From NCBI RefSeq assembly GCF_002982075.1, contig NZ_PUEJ01000017.1, forward strand, positions 1 through 64,000: a DNA stretch of 64,000 bases, in the 5' to 3' direction. This DNA is from Labrys okinawensis. GTDB taxonomy: Bacteria; Pseudomonadota; Alphaproteobacteria; Rhizobiales; Labraceae. The translations under genes and the position numbers were made by a program. Within the stretch, counting starts at the first letter, position 1; each line of letters begins with the position of its first letter. The notes beneath the pieces are model-generated. The model was given only the letters and a program-made list of their open reading frames with translations. It did not search any database and was not told the origin of the DNA. Positions 14,906-23,043 of this stretch are shown here, piece after piece.

Positions 14906-14995
14906 AGCTGCGCTGCTTGAGTTTGCGTGCCGGTTCGGCAGTTCGGTTTTGGAGCTTCGTGCTGCCGCCGGAACCCTTGCTAACCAGGACTAGAT

Positions 14996-15847
14996 TCAAC
15001 AAACAACATTGGTGTTGGAAAAGCGTCTGGATGTTCTGATCAAGGCCAGCAATACAGCATCGTTGCTTCTTTCGATTCGGCAGCTGCAGCAGACGGTGCC
15101 GTCCTGGATCTTCGGCTGGCTGAGCGTCACGTCAATGCTTTCTCCCGGGTCGATATTGCCGCAATAGTCTATCCTGCGATCCTGCAGCAGGCTGCTCCTC
15201 GCGAGGTCGGGAGTCAGGGCCCATTCTGTCCTGTCGGCGAAGGTTTGGAAGCTGGTAAAATAAAGGAAACCGGCCCCGTTGAAATCCTGGCTTGGGCAGG
15301 GCGTGAACTTCAAACGACCGTAACTTGCACCCGTATCACTGCAAGAGACAGGCGAGGCGCGGACCGGCCGTATCGCCGGATCGAACGGCGGAAGATCGGC
15401 AACCTCGATGCGGGCAATCGAATGGTTGGAGGATCCGGATCTGCGGTGCACGAAGACGGAGGTCAGCGTCACCGAGCCGATGATCTCGCCCCCGATCGCG
15501 AGTTCGTGGCGGCTGAGTGTCTGCGTGCGCGAGATCCGCGACAGCGCGCTGCGGATATGCAGGACGTCGTTCTCCCGAGCCCTTTCGAAGGCCGCCTCGC
15601 AGACTTCCACCGAACGGAAGGCGGCGTAGACCGGCGCGCCGGCCGCGTCCCTGAAGTCGGGTACCGACCGGCCGGCCATCTGCGCCAGCATCAGCCAGTG
15701 CCTGTGCCCCAGTTCCTTGAGCAGCCAGGTCTCCGACAGGCCATTCAGGGCCAGGTGCGGCATGCCGAGGAGCACCGGGCCAAGGCCGGCCTGTGCCTTT
15801 TGTGGTTCGCGTGCGAGCGACCGGTCGATCAGAAATGGAACGTTCAT
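14996..15847 (-). CDS. Pnap_2097/LnmK-type acyltransferase-decarboxylase-like protein
   Basis: A 283-residue protein resembling the Pnap_2097 biosynthetic family, relatives of LnmK, a double hot-dog enzyme that acts as acyltransferase and decarboxylase on methylmalonyl-CoA in polyketide assembly. Supporting segments are LGMPHLALNGLSETWLLKE and the paired hot-dog-like halves with FLYFTSFQTFADR. Members often sit beside the MSMEG_0565-0572 gene set, as here, where it is the last gene, 13 nt after the flavin monooxygenase gene. Its presence suggests that the Nit1C product carries or passes through an acyl intermediate. No acyl carrier protein gene is in the window. Family assignment is from memory of sequence features. 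Confidence 0.7.
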   Translation of the reverse strand: MNVPFLIDRSLAREPQKAQAGLGPVLLGMPHLALNGLSETWLLKELGHRHWLMLAQMAGRSVPDFRDAAGAPVYAAFRSVEVCEAAFERARENDVLHIRSALSRISRTQTLSRHELAIGGEIIGSVTLTSVFVHRRSGSSNHSIARIEVADLPPFDPAIRPVRASPVSCSDTGASYGRLKFTPCPSQDFNGAGFLYFTSFQTFADRTEWALTPDLARSSLLQDRRIDYCGNIDPGESIDVTLSQPKIQDGTVCCSCRIERSNDAVLLALIRTSRRFSNTNVVC

Positions 15848-15859
15848 CGTGAGGCGCCT

Positions 15860-17134
15860 TCAGACGGCCATTCTGACGGGTGGGCGGCGTCTGCCGGTGA
15901 TCTGCCGGTCCGCAAGGTGATCGACGACAAAGCCGGCGTCGCGGCCGACGCTCAGGAAACGCCCCGATCCCCAGGTCCAGAGCCAGGGCATGCCGACCAC
16001 ATAGAGGCCATCCTCATTCGTCACGCCGCGCCGGTGGGCGGGATAGCCGGTCTCGTCGAGGAAGGGTAAGTCGACCCAGGACCAGTCGGAACGAAAGCCG
16101 GTGCTCCACACGATGCTGGCGATGCCGGCAGCAGCGAGGTCGAGGCTGTGGACCGCAGCGCCCGGTTGCCAGACGGGGCTGTAATGCACCCCTTCGGGCG
16201 CGGAAATGCCCTTGTCGGCGATGTGCCGGTCGATCAGGCCGCAGATGCCGTTGTACACCGCGTCGGCGGCGTCGAGATTGCGGGCGAGATCGTCGCCGAA
16301 TTCGAGACGACCGTTCTCGATGCCGGTCAGCCGGCCATGCAGCACCATCCCCTCGCTTGCAAAGCGGCGCAGGTCGATATCGCGGCCGCCGCCCCGCCCG
16401 GTGAGATAGTGGTTGGCGTTTCGGCGGACCTTCTCTCCAAGCGGATGCTCCTCCACCGTGATTTCGTACTGGCCGAGATCGTCGAGCCATTCTACCGCAT
16501 CGCGCCCGCGATAGAAACGCGGGCAGCGGGGAGCGCTGCCGACGACGAGGTGCACGGGGCGGTCCGCCAGGTGCAAGTCCTCCGCGATCTGACAGCCGGA
16601 CTGACCCGAGCCGACGACCAGCACTTTGCCGGGCGGCAGCTGCGCGGGATTCTTGTAGGCGGAGGAATGAATCTGGACGATGCCCTCGGGAACGTTCGCG
16701 GTCATCGCGGGGATATTCGGGACATGATAGGCGCTGACCGCGAGGATGACGGCGTCGGCGGTCACGCCGCCTTCACTCGTCTCGACAAGAAAGCCTTCCT
16801 CCCCTCGGGCGATGCGCGTGACCGCGACGCCTTCCCGGATCGGCGCGTCGATGCTGCGGGCGAAGGCCTCGACATAGGCGACGATCTCGTCGCGAGGCAT
16901 GAAGCCTCGCGGTTCGGGGCCGGTATACGGAAAATCCGGAAGCAGGCATTGCCAGTTGGGGGTAACCAGGCAGAAGGCATCCCATCGCTGGCTGCGCCAG
17001 GTATGGGCGATGCGGTTCTTCTCGAAGACGACATGGTCGATGCCGTGCCGCCTGAGATGGTAGCTCGCGGACAGGCCGGCCTGTCCGCCGCCGACTACGA
17101 CGACGTTGTGGTGAGTGGGAAGAGGGGCACGCAT
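15860..17134 (-). CDS. nitH: Flavin-dependent monooxygenase-like oxidoreductase of Nit1C (MSMEG_0569 family)
   Basis: A 424-residue flavoprotein of the FMO/YhhW-like type. FAD-binding GGGQAG is at residues 15-20, followed by FEKNRIAHTWRSQRWD. A second nucleotide motif, VGSGQSGCQIAEDL, is for NAD(P)H, and a late GLYVVGMPWL motif is present. In cyanide-assimilating Pseudomonas the corresponding gene is nitH. The start at 17134 follows GAAGGAG by 8 nt; the preceding gene ends just 11 nt upstream. The natural substrate is not known. Its place in the set implies oxidation of a cluster-specific intermediate. Confidence 0.85.
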   Translation of the reverse strand: MRAPLPTHHNVVVVGGGQAGLSASYHLRRHGIDHVVFEKNRIAHTWRSQRWDAFCLVTPNWQCLLPDFPYTGPEPRGFMPRDEIVAYVEAFARSIDAPIREGVAVTRIARGEEGFLVETSEGGVTADAVILAVSAYHVPNIPAMTANVPEGIVQIHSSAYKNPAQLPPGKVLVVGSGQSGCQIAEDLHLADRPVHLVVGSAPRCPRFYRGRDAVEWLDDLGQYEITVEEHPLGEKVRRNANHYLTGRGGGRDIDLRRFASEGMVLHGRLTGIENGRLEFGDDLARNLDAADAVYNGICGLIDRHIADKGISAPEGVHYSPVWQPGAAVHSLDLAAAGIASIVWSTGFRSDWSWVDLPFLDETGYPAHRRGVTNEDGLYVVGMPWLWTWGSGRFLSVGRDAGFVVDHLADRQITGRRRPPVRMAV

Positions 17135-17145
17135 GGGCAGCTCCT

Positions 17146-17433
17146 TCATTCGATAAAGGCGATACAGGTGACGGTGGAGGCGGGGCTGTCGGCGAAACGG
17201 CGGGCGCTGACCTCGATGGCGTGCAGCTGCCCGAGCGCCCGCGAGCAGGGCACGCCGTATCTGGCTTCCACGCGGTCGCTGGCGATGTTGAGGGCAATGC
17301 GGCTGCGTTCGAGAAAGTCGGCGAGCGAATAGCAGCCGCCCGGTGCGAAATAGTCCTTGATGACGAGGGAGGGGGAGTAGCAACTCTCTTCCCCGCCATC
17401 GGGCCAGCGTATGACAAAGCGCATCTCAGGCAT
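17146..17433 (-). CDS. MSMEG_0570-family small nitrogen-starvation-associated protein
   Basis: A 95-residue protein beginning MPEMRFVIRWPDGGEESCYSPS and carrying GVPCSRALGQLHAIEVSARRF near the end. It matches the conserved small partner of MSMEG_0565-0572 / sll0783-0787 gene sets. It has no known enzymatic motif. It overlaps the end of the glycosyltransferase gene by 8 nt and is followed closely by the flavin oxidoreductase gene, so all are co-translated. It may correspond to nitG of the Pseudomonas Nit1C cluster, but I am not sure of that equivalence. Confidence 0.8.
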   Translation of the reverse strand: MPEMRFVIRWPDGGEESCYSPSLVIKDYFAPGGCYSLADFLERSRIALNIASDRVEARYGVPCSRALGQLHAIEVSARRFADSPASTVTCIAFIE

Positions 17434-18589
17434 GCTGGCGGGCTCCGAGGGTTCGATAGACCGGCAGATGGGCGCGTGCGGTATCGGCCCAATTGTGCCG
17501 CGCGGCGACCACCGGGCCGCGCTTGGCCAGCCTTTCGCGCTGAGGAGAACGGATGGCCGCGATCATCGCGTCCGCGATCGAGCCCGTCGACATCGGATCG
17601 CACCAGACCACGTCGCCATCCGTCAGGTAATCGGTGAATGGCGGGATGTGCGAGGCGATCACCGGGATCCCGCACGCCATGGCCTCGATGACGGCAAGGC
17701 CGAAGCCCTCCTTGAGCGAGGGAAAAGCCAGTGCGGAGGAGATCCTGTAGAGAGCGGCCATCTCCGCCTGGGGTATTGGTCCCGTCAGGACCACGGATCC
17801 GGGCAGCATGCGGGACTGGTCGAGAGCCAGCCTGAATTCGGCCTGGTAGGCGGCGTGGTCGAGAACCGAAGCGCCGCCCGCCAGCACGAGTTGGGAATCC
17901 GACAAAATGGTCTGCACCTGGCTGAACGCCTGCAGGATGCGGAGCGTGTTCTTGCGTTCCTCCACCCCGCCGACGCTCAGGAAGACGGGCTCTCGTCCCA
18001 GGCCGAGACGCCGCGCCAGCCCCGATTCCGTGCCATCCTTCTCGGGCTGGAAGAAGGTGGTGTCGACACCATTCCCCACCATGGTCGCGGCGATTCCCAT
18101 GTCGCGGTCGAGCTTCCGGCGCCAGTGCTCGCTGACGGCAAAATGGCGGTCCGCACCATGGATGGAGCGGGCCTGCAGCGCCGCGACGCGGGGATCCTCG
18201 AAACTGTCGACGTGGTGCACGGTGCGGGCGAAGGAGGCGATCAGGCGTTCCCTGCGCAGTGTCGCCAGGGCGTTGCCCGAAATGCCGTCATGGGCGTGGA
18301 ACACATCGAAGCGCCGGCGGGCATGGTCGCCGAAATAGCGCAGGTAATCGGCAATGCGCGTTTCCACCATTCCGAAAATATCTCCCTCGAAGGGAGAGGC
18401 GGGGACACAGGCGGTCTCACAGCGCGCCTTCCGGAAGAAGCCCGCCGCTTTCGCGTCCGGCGCATGCACGACCGCATCATGACCGAGTGCCGTCAGGGCT
18501 TCTCCCAGGGCCAGGGCGTGCACGACTCCTCCACGCGGATTGGTCGAGTGGGTCAGGATCGCTATGCGGAGCGGGCCGGTGATGTTCAT
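17426..18589 (-). CDS. MSMEG_0565-family glycosyltransferase of Nit1C
   Basis: A 387-residue GT4-type (GT-B fold) glycosyltransferase. The N-terminal GGVVHALALGEALTALGHDAVV segment is typical of the acceptor half. The donor half carries VFLSVGGVEERKN and the FPSLKEGFGLAVIEAMACG motif with the E-x7-E nucleotide-sugar signature. It overlaps the AIR-synthase-like gene by 4 nt (ATGA at 18586-18589), which fixes its start. It is part of the mycobacterial and cyanobacterial version of the cluster but not of the minimal Pseudomonas Nit1C version, suggesting a glycosylated final product. Confidence 0.9.
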   Translation of the reverse strand: MNITGPLRIAILTHSTNPRGGVVHALALGEALTALGHDAVVHAPDAKAAGFFRKARCETACVPASPFEGDIFGMVETRIADYLRYFGDHARRRFDVFHAHDGISGNALATLRRERLIASFARTVHHVDSFEDPRVAALQARSIHGADRHFAVSEHWRRKLDRDMGIAATMVGNGVDTTFFQPEKDGTESGLARRLGLGREPVFLSVGGVEERKNTLRILQAFSQVQTILSDSQLVLAGGASVLDHAAYQAEFRLALDQSRMLPGSVVLTGPIPQAEMAALYRISSALAFPSLKEGFGLAVIEAMACGIPVIASHIPPFTDYLTDGDVVWCDPMSTGSIADAMIAAIRSPQRERLAKRGPVVAARHNWADTARAHLPVYRTLGARQHA

Positions 18590-19560
18590 GCCGCCGCCTC
18601 CTGCCGTGACAGGCCGAGCAGCGGCTGGGCCGCGTGGTTGCGGATGACTTCGCGGCGCCCCTTCAGCGAGATAGCGACTTCGCGGGAGGCGTTGAAGGAA
18701 CCGACCGCAGCCGCGGCGATGTCGCGCTCGGCGAAGCGGTCGACGACGGCCTGCGCGTCCGCCGGCGTGGCGGCGATCAGATAGCCGAAGCTCGGAAAGG
18801 TTGTGAGCCAGCGCTCCATCGGCACATGGGGCGGCAAGGGAACGGCGCCGAGATCGATGTCGATGCCCACGCCCGAACATTCGGCCAGCATGATCGTCGT
18901 GCCCACGATGCCACCCTGGCTGATGTCCTTCGCAGCATGAGCAAGACCGGCTTCGGCGAGGGCCGGCAGGATTTCAAGGTCGGCCCGCAACCGGGCGGGC
19001 GGCGCGTCCGTCGCCGCCTCCCAGTTGGAGAAGGGCTCACGATAGCGTCCCCTCAGATCGATGGCGGCAATGAGAATGTCGCCCGGCCGGGCGTCGAAGC
19101 TCGTCAGGAGCTTGTCGGCGCAGCCGAGTATGGCGACGGAGAGCTGGCCGCGATCCGTCCTCACATTGGTATGCCCGCCGACGATCGGCACGCCATAGGC
19201 CCGGGCCGCCGCCCTCAGACCAGCAAGGACCGGAGCCGCGCCCTCCTCGCCATCGGCCCACACGGCATCGACCACGGCGACGGGGCGCCCCCCCATGGCA
19301 GCCACGTCGGAGACGTTGACCATCACCCCGCACCAGCCGGCGAACCAGGGATCGCGCGCGACGAACTCGTTCATGAAGCCCTCGATGGCGAAGAGGAGAT
19401 GGCCGTCATCTGCCGCGATGACGGCACAATCGTCGCCGACGGGGACGGGCATGTCGGGAGAGAGGCCGAGGCTGGCCGCCACTGCGGCGATGTCCTGCTT
19501 GCCATTGATCCCCCGGTTGTTGCGGAGGGATGCGGCAAGGCTGGTGAGATCGATCGTCAT
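18586..19560 (-). CDS. nitF: AIR-synthase-like protein of Nit1C (sll0787 family)
   Basis: A 324-residue PurM/ThiL/SelD-superfamily protein. The GDDCAV motif near the N-terminus and the GHTNVRTDRGQLSVAILGC region are the ATP/Mg-binding parts of AIR-synthase-like enzymes; NVSDVAAMGG is also conserved. The superfamily forms ATP-activated intermediates. The start at 19560 is supported by GAGGAA 7 nt upstream. It lies 10 nt after the acetyltransferase gene and overlaps the glycosyltransferase gene. The exact reaction in Nit1C is not known. Confidence 0.88.
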   Translation of the reverse strand: MTIDLTSLAASLRNNRGINGKQDIAAVAASLGLSPDMPVPVGDDCAVIAADDGHLLFAIEGFMNEFVARDPWFAGWCGVMVNVSDVAAMGGRPVAVVDAVWADGEEGAAPVLAGLRAAARAYGVPIVGGHTNVRTDRGQLSVAILGCADKLLTSFDARPGDILIAAIDLRGRYREPFSNWEAATDAPPARLRADLEILPALAEAGLAHAAKDISQGGIVGTTIMLAECSGVGIDIDLGAVPLPPHVPMERWLTTFPSFGYLIAATPADAQAVVDRFAERDIAAAAVGSFNASREVAISLKGRREVIRNHAAQPLLGLSRQEAAA

Positions 19561-19570
19561 CGCAATTTCC

Positions 19571-20113
19571 TCAGGCAGCCTTGCGCGCGAGGGCGCGGAA
19601 ACCCTGTTCGGCATTTTCGAAAGGGTGATAATGGTCGAGATCGGCCGTCATCAGGTGGTGCCGCCGGCCGAGAAGTTCGATCTCCTCGATGCTGCGCCAG
19701 TGCAGCCGGCGGAAAAGCAGCACGTTCTGCTCCTGTACCCGGGCGAGGAAACGCCGGCACCCTCTCGCATGGGCCGAGCAGACCGCGAGGCGGATGAGGG
19801 AAGCACCGAGCGCGCCGACCTTGCGATAGTCGGCGGCAACGGCAAGGCGCGAACCCCACCAGACGCCATCCGTTTCCTCGTGGATGCGGACCGTGCCGAC
19901 GACCCGGTCGGCTGCGACGGCCAGCATGGAGAGCGCCACGATGGGGATGGCATATGCGTCGACGGCGTCGGCGTCATCCTCCTGGAACAGGCCCTGTTCC
20001 TCGCAGAACACGGCCCGCCGCAGCGCCCTGGCCCCCGCCCGTTCCCACGGCTGCGTGGCGAACTTGACCTGGAATTCACAGGCGAGGAAGGGCTTGAATG
20101 GTTCGAGGATCAT
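19571..20113 (-). CDS. nitE: GNAT-type N-acetyltransferase of Nit1C (sll0786 family)
   Basis: A 180-residue acetyltransferase-like protein. It has RRAVFCEEQGLFQEDDADAVD near the N-terminus, the RLAVAADYRKVGALGASLI acetyl-CoA-loop region, and a C-terminal LGRRHHLMTADLDHY segment typical of the MSMEG_0567/sll0786 family. The start at 20113 overlaps the radical SAM stop (ATGA). It is conserved in all Nit1C sets; the acetyl acceptor is unknown. Confidence 0.87.
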   Translation of the reverse strand: MILEPFKPFLACEFQVKFATQPWERAGARALRRAVFCEEQGLFQEDDADAVDAYAIPIVALSMLAVAADRVVGTVRIHEETDGVWWGSRLAVAADYRKVGALGASLIRLAVCSAHARGCRRFLARVQEQNVLLFRRLHWRSIEEIELLGRRHHLMTADLDHYHPFENAEQGFRALARKAA

Positions 20114-21228
20114 GTCGCCATTCCCCTCTCATAGGCCGAAAGCGCCGAGCAGGCCCCGCAGCGACCGCATCCGGCCTTGATGTCGGCGGCCTTCAGGCCC
20201 GCCTTCACGAGCATCGCCGAGAGGGGGGCGAGGATGGCGTGCATGAAGCCGGGCGTCGGGGTGGGGTGGCTTTCGAGCGGTGTGCCGGAAATCGGCACGA
20301 AGGGCACCACGAATGGGTAGACGCCGATCGCCACCAGCTTCTCGCAGGTCGAGAGGATAGCCTCCGGCGTGTCGCCGAGCCCCGCCAGGATGTAGGTCGA
20401 AACCTGACCACGGCCGAAGACCGGAACGGCGGCGGCGAAGGACGACATGTATTTCTCGACCGGCACCTGCGCCTTGCCCGGCATGATGCGCCCGCGGATT
20501 TCTGGGGTGACCGCTTCCAGGTGCATGCCGAGCGCGTCGACGCCCGCCTCGCGCAGGCGGCCAAACCAGGCGTCGTCCTCCGGCGGTTCGCATTGGGCCT
20601 GTATCGCCAGGTCGACGGCCGCCTTGATGGCTCTGGCGCTGTCGGCGAGGACGGCGGCGCCGCGATCCTCGCCGCGCGGAGTGCCCGTCGTCATCACCAT
20701 GTGTCTGACGCCGTCGAGCTCGACGGCGGCCTTCGCCACTTCCGCCAGCTGGGCCGGCGTCTTGTGCGCGATGGTGCGGCCGGCCGCGAGGGACTGGCCG
20801 ATGGCGCAGAACTGGCAGGTCTTGCTGCGGCTCTGGTAGCGGATGCAGGTCTGCAGCACGGTCGTAGCCAGCACGTCGCGGCCGTGGAGCACCGCGATCT
20901 TGGAGTAGGGGATGCCGTCGGCCGTGGTCAGGTCGTAAAAGCGCGGCCGCAGCGGGAAGGTGACTTCGCCGACCGGCCGCCCCTCCCGGCTGATACGGCT
21001 TCGGCCGAGGGAATCGGGCTTCTCGACCAGATAAGGGCTTTCGAAGGCCGGCGCGGTATGGACGGGCACCATCACCGTCATGCCGTCGATGGTCATCGCC
21101 TTGTGGTCGGATGGTCCGGCGCCACCCCTGCGGCTCTCATGCCCGGCCTTCGGGTCAACCAGCCGCGCTCCGAAGGATTGCAACTCGTTGATCAGCTGCG
21201 TCGCCGGCAGGGTTGCTGTGTTGTCCAT
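20110..21228 (-). CDS. nitD: Radical SAM enzyme of Nit1C (MSMEG_0568 family)
   Basis: A 372-residue radical SAM protein. The cluster-binding cysteines are CIRYQSRSKTCQFC, that is C-x9-C-x2-C instead of the usual C-x3-C-x2-C, as in the MSMEG_0568 family. A second Cys group near the C-terminus, CGRCGAC, may hold an auxiliary cluster. The start at 21228 has AAGGAG 8 nt upstream, so the gene begins inside the nitrilase reading frame and overlaps it by 74 nt. It overlaps the acetyltransferase gene at the other end. It probably carries out the key radical step on the nitrilase-derived or shared intermediate. Confidence 0.9.
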   Translation of the reverse strand: MDNTATLPATQLINELQSFGARLVDPKAGHESRRGGAGPSDHKAMTIDGMTVMVPVHTAPAFESPYLVEKPDSLGRSRISREGRPVGEVTFPLRPRFYDLTTADGIPYSKIAVLHGRDVLATTVLQTCIRYQSRSKTCQFCAIGQSLAAGRTIAHKTPAQLAEVAKAAVELDGVRHMVMTTGTPRGEDRGAAVLADSARAIKAAVDLAIQAQCEPPEDDAWFGRLREAGVDALGMHLEAVTPEIRGRIMPGKAQVPVEKYMSSFAAAVPVFGRGQVSTYILAGLGDTPEAILSTCEKLVAIGVYPFVVPFVPISGTPLESHPTPTPGFMHAILAPLSAMLVKAGLKAADIKAGCGRCGACSALSAYERGMAT

Positions 21229-22198
21229 CGGACAGGCTCCTTGGATCGGGTTGTTCGGCAAGGGGATGGGTGAATTCGAGGGGACTTGCGGCACGGCCGT
21301 CGAGCGCCAGATGCAGCAGTTCGGGGCGGGCATAGTGACCGACCGAGTCCATCATGCGCTTGCGCTTGAGGATCAGGCTCATGTCGAGATCGGCCAGGAG
21401 AATGCCCTCGCCCTCGGTGAGGGGCGGTACGACATGCCGGCCTTCGGGCGAGATGATCGCCGTCATGCAGCCGCCGCGCAGGCCGCGCTGCAGTCCCTCG
21501 TCCGGCGTGATCGAGGCGATCTGAGCCTCCGTCAGCCAGCCCGTGGCATTGACGACGAAGCAGCCGCTTTCGAGCGCGTGGTGGCGGATGGTGACTTCGA
21601 TCTGCTCGGCGAAGATCGGTCCCACCAGCGAACCGGGGAACTGCGCGATATGGATTTCCTCGTGCTGGGCCATCAGCGTGTAGCGGGCGAGAGGATTGTA
21701 GTGTTCCCAGCAGGCGAGGGCGCCGATGCGCCCGGCGGCAGTGTCGACCACCGCCAGGCCCGATCCATCGCCCTGACCCCAGATCATGCGCTCGTGGAAT
21801 GTCGGCGTGATCTTGCGTCGCTTGAGGCGCAGCGTGCCGTCGGCATCGAAGACCAGTTGAGCATTGTAGAGCGAGCCGTGATCGCGCTCGTTGATGCCGA
21901 GAACCACCACGAGGCCGTGCTGCCGGGCAGAGGCCGCCACGGCCTCGGTAGCCGGGCTGGGAACGGAGACGGCATGTTCGTAGAGGCGCAGATGCTCCTT
22001 GCCGCTCAGCACTGGGGGCAGCACGAAGGAGAAATAGGGATACCAGGGCACGAAAGTCTCGGGAAACACCACGAGCTCCGCGCCCTTGCCGGCCGCCTCC
22101 GCGATGGCATCGAGTACCTTTGCGAGAGTGCCTTCTCGCGAGGTGAGGTCAGGCGCGATCTGCACGGCGGCAGCCCGGACCGATGCCTTTGCGCTCAT
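21155..22198 (-). CDS. nitC: Nitrilase of Nit1C
   Basis: A 347-residue nitrilase-superfamily enzyme with the full catalytic set: Glu47 (FPETF), Lys129 (KRRKITPTFHE), Cys163 (LACWEH) and supporting Glu136. It belongs to the Nit1 group (Nit6803-like), which hydrolyses nitriles to acids and ammonia. In cyanotrophic pseudomonads nitC is needed for growth on cyanide. The last ~25 residues lie in the overlap with the radical SAM gene and look like added tail beyond the family core. It follows nitB by 57 nt, which contain a strong hairpin. Confidence 0.94.
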   Translation of the reverse strand: MSAKASVRAAAVQIAPDLTSREGTLAKVLDAIAEAAGKGAELVVFPETFVPWYPYFSFVLPPVLSGKEHLRLYEHAVSVPSPATEAVAASARQHGLVVVLGINERDHGSLYNAQLVFDADGTLRLKRRKITPTFHERMIWGQGDGSGLAVVDTAAGRIGALACWEHYNPLARYTLMAQHEEIHIAQFPGSLVGPIFAEQIEVTIRHHALESGCFVVNATGWLTEAQIASITPDEGLQRGLRGGCMTAIISPEGRHVVPPLTEGEGILLADLDMSLILKRKRMMDSVGHYARPELLHLALDGRAASPLEFTHPLAEQPDPRSLSDGQHSNPAGDAADQRVAILRSAAG

Positions 22199-22225
22199 TG
22201 CGAATCCTCCGCTCCATGGGTCGGG

Positions 22226-22246
22226 CGGCGGGGCCGGACCCCGCCG
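22226..22246 (-). other. Stem-loop between nitB and nitC
   Basis: CGGCGGGG (22226-22233) and CCCCGCCG (22239-22246) form a perfect 8-bp stem with a 5-nt loop in the 57-nt spacer. There is no U-run. It could stabilise the nitB message or tune nitC expression. Confidence 0.5.
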
Positions 22247-22255
22247 ATGCGGGCC

Positions 22256-22738
22256 TCAGACGGTCCAGGTGTCGAGAATGAAGGCGTTGTCCTTGCGGTG
22301 AAGCAGGATGAGGTCGAGCACATCGAGCGGGCTGATCGGCTGGATGCCGGGGATGAGGGAGGGCTCGCCATGGCCGTAGAGCGCCTGCAGGGCAAAGCGG
22401 CAGGCATAGACCTTGCCGCCCTCCGCCAGGAACTTCTCGATCTGGTTGTTGAAATTGAGATGGCCAGGAAAAGCCTCGTCCCCCAGCTTGGGAAAGCCGC
22501 GTTGGACACCCAGCGTCACGCCGGGACCGTAGAGGAGGACCGAGGTCTCGAAGCCCTTGCGCTTGAGGCGCGTGGCCTGCAGCAGGTTGACGAAGCCGAT
22601 GGACCCTTCGAAGGCGACGGTATGGAAGGTCACGAGGGCCTTCTCTCCCGGCTCGGCTTTGACGTCGTCGAAAAGCTTCTGCTCGTAGTCGACGAAATAG
22701 TCGCCCTTCTGATGCGCGGGCTTGGTGACGGCTGGCAT
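22256..22738 (-). CDS. nitB: MSMEG_0572/Sll0783-family protein of Nit1C
   Basis: A 160-residue protein matching the Sll0783 family of nitrogen-starvation proteins. The LVTFHTVAFEGSIGFVNLL and VYACRFALQALYGHGE segments, with a conserved Cys, give a DsrE-like alpha/beta appearance. In Synechocystis the family is strongly induced by nitrogen starvation. It is the first gene of the operon; its start at 22738 is preceded by AGGAGG. The regulatory gap upstream holds four CAGTCAATTT repeats. Its molecular function is unknown. Confidence 0.9.
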   Translation of the reverse strand: MPAVTKPAHQKGDYFVDYEQKLFDDVKAEPGEKALVTFHTVAFEGSIGFVNLLQATRLKRKGFETSVLLYGPGVTLGVQRGFPKLGDEAFPGHLNFNNQIEKFLAEGGKVYACRFALQALYGHGEPSLIPGIQPISPLDVLDLILLHRKDNAFILDTWTV

Positions 22739-22816
22739 GCTGAACCTCCTCTATGGGCAGGACACGCCGCTCGGCGTGTCGCATCCATTAAAGCAATCAT
22801 CATGCCAACGTTGCGG

Positions 22817-23022
22817 CAGTCAATTTATCGTCAAAAAAGCCATTTATACATTCAATATGGCAGTCAATTTATGACTGAGGCGAGCAAAAGTATCAAAATC
22901 CATGCGTATTCTGCGTTCGAATTGCCTCGAAATCCAACATCGCCCTGTCCTGCTAAGATGCAGTCAATTTTCTTTAAAATGATGGATGACAGGTGTCATA
23001 GCTATCAATATACAGTCAATTT
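22817..23022. promoter_or_regulatory. Four direct repeats CAGTCAATTT between nitB and the MocR regulator
   Basis: Exact copies lie at 22817-22826, 22861-22870, 22961-22970 and 23013-23022, all in the same orientation, with start-to-start distances of 44, 100 and 52 bp. The gap is AT-rich compared with the genes on both sides. MocR/PdxR-type regulators are known to bind direct repeats near their own divergent promoters, so these are the likely operators for both nitB and the regulator gene. The last copy ends just 21 nt before the regulator ATG, which would favour autorepression. Confidence 0.75.
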
Positions 23023-23043
23023 GTGAGGCGGCTGGAGACCATC

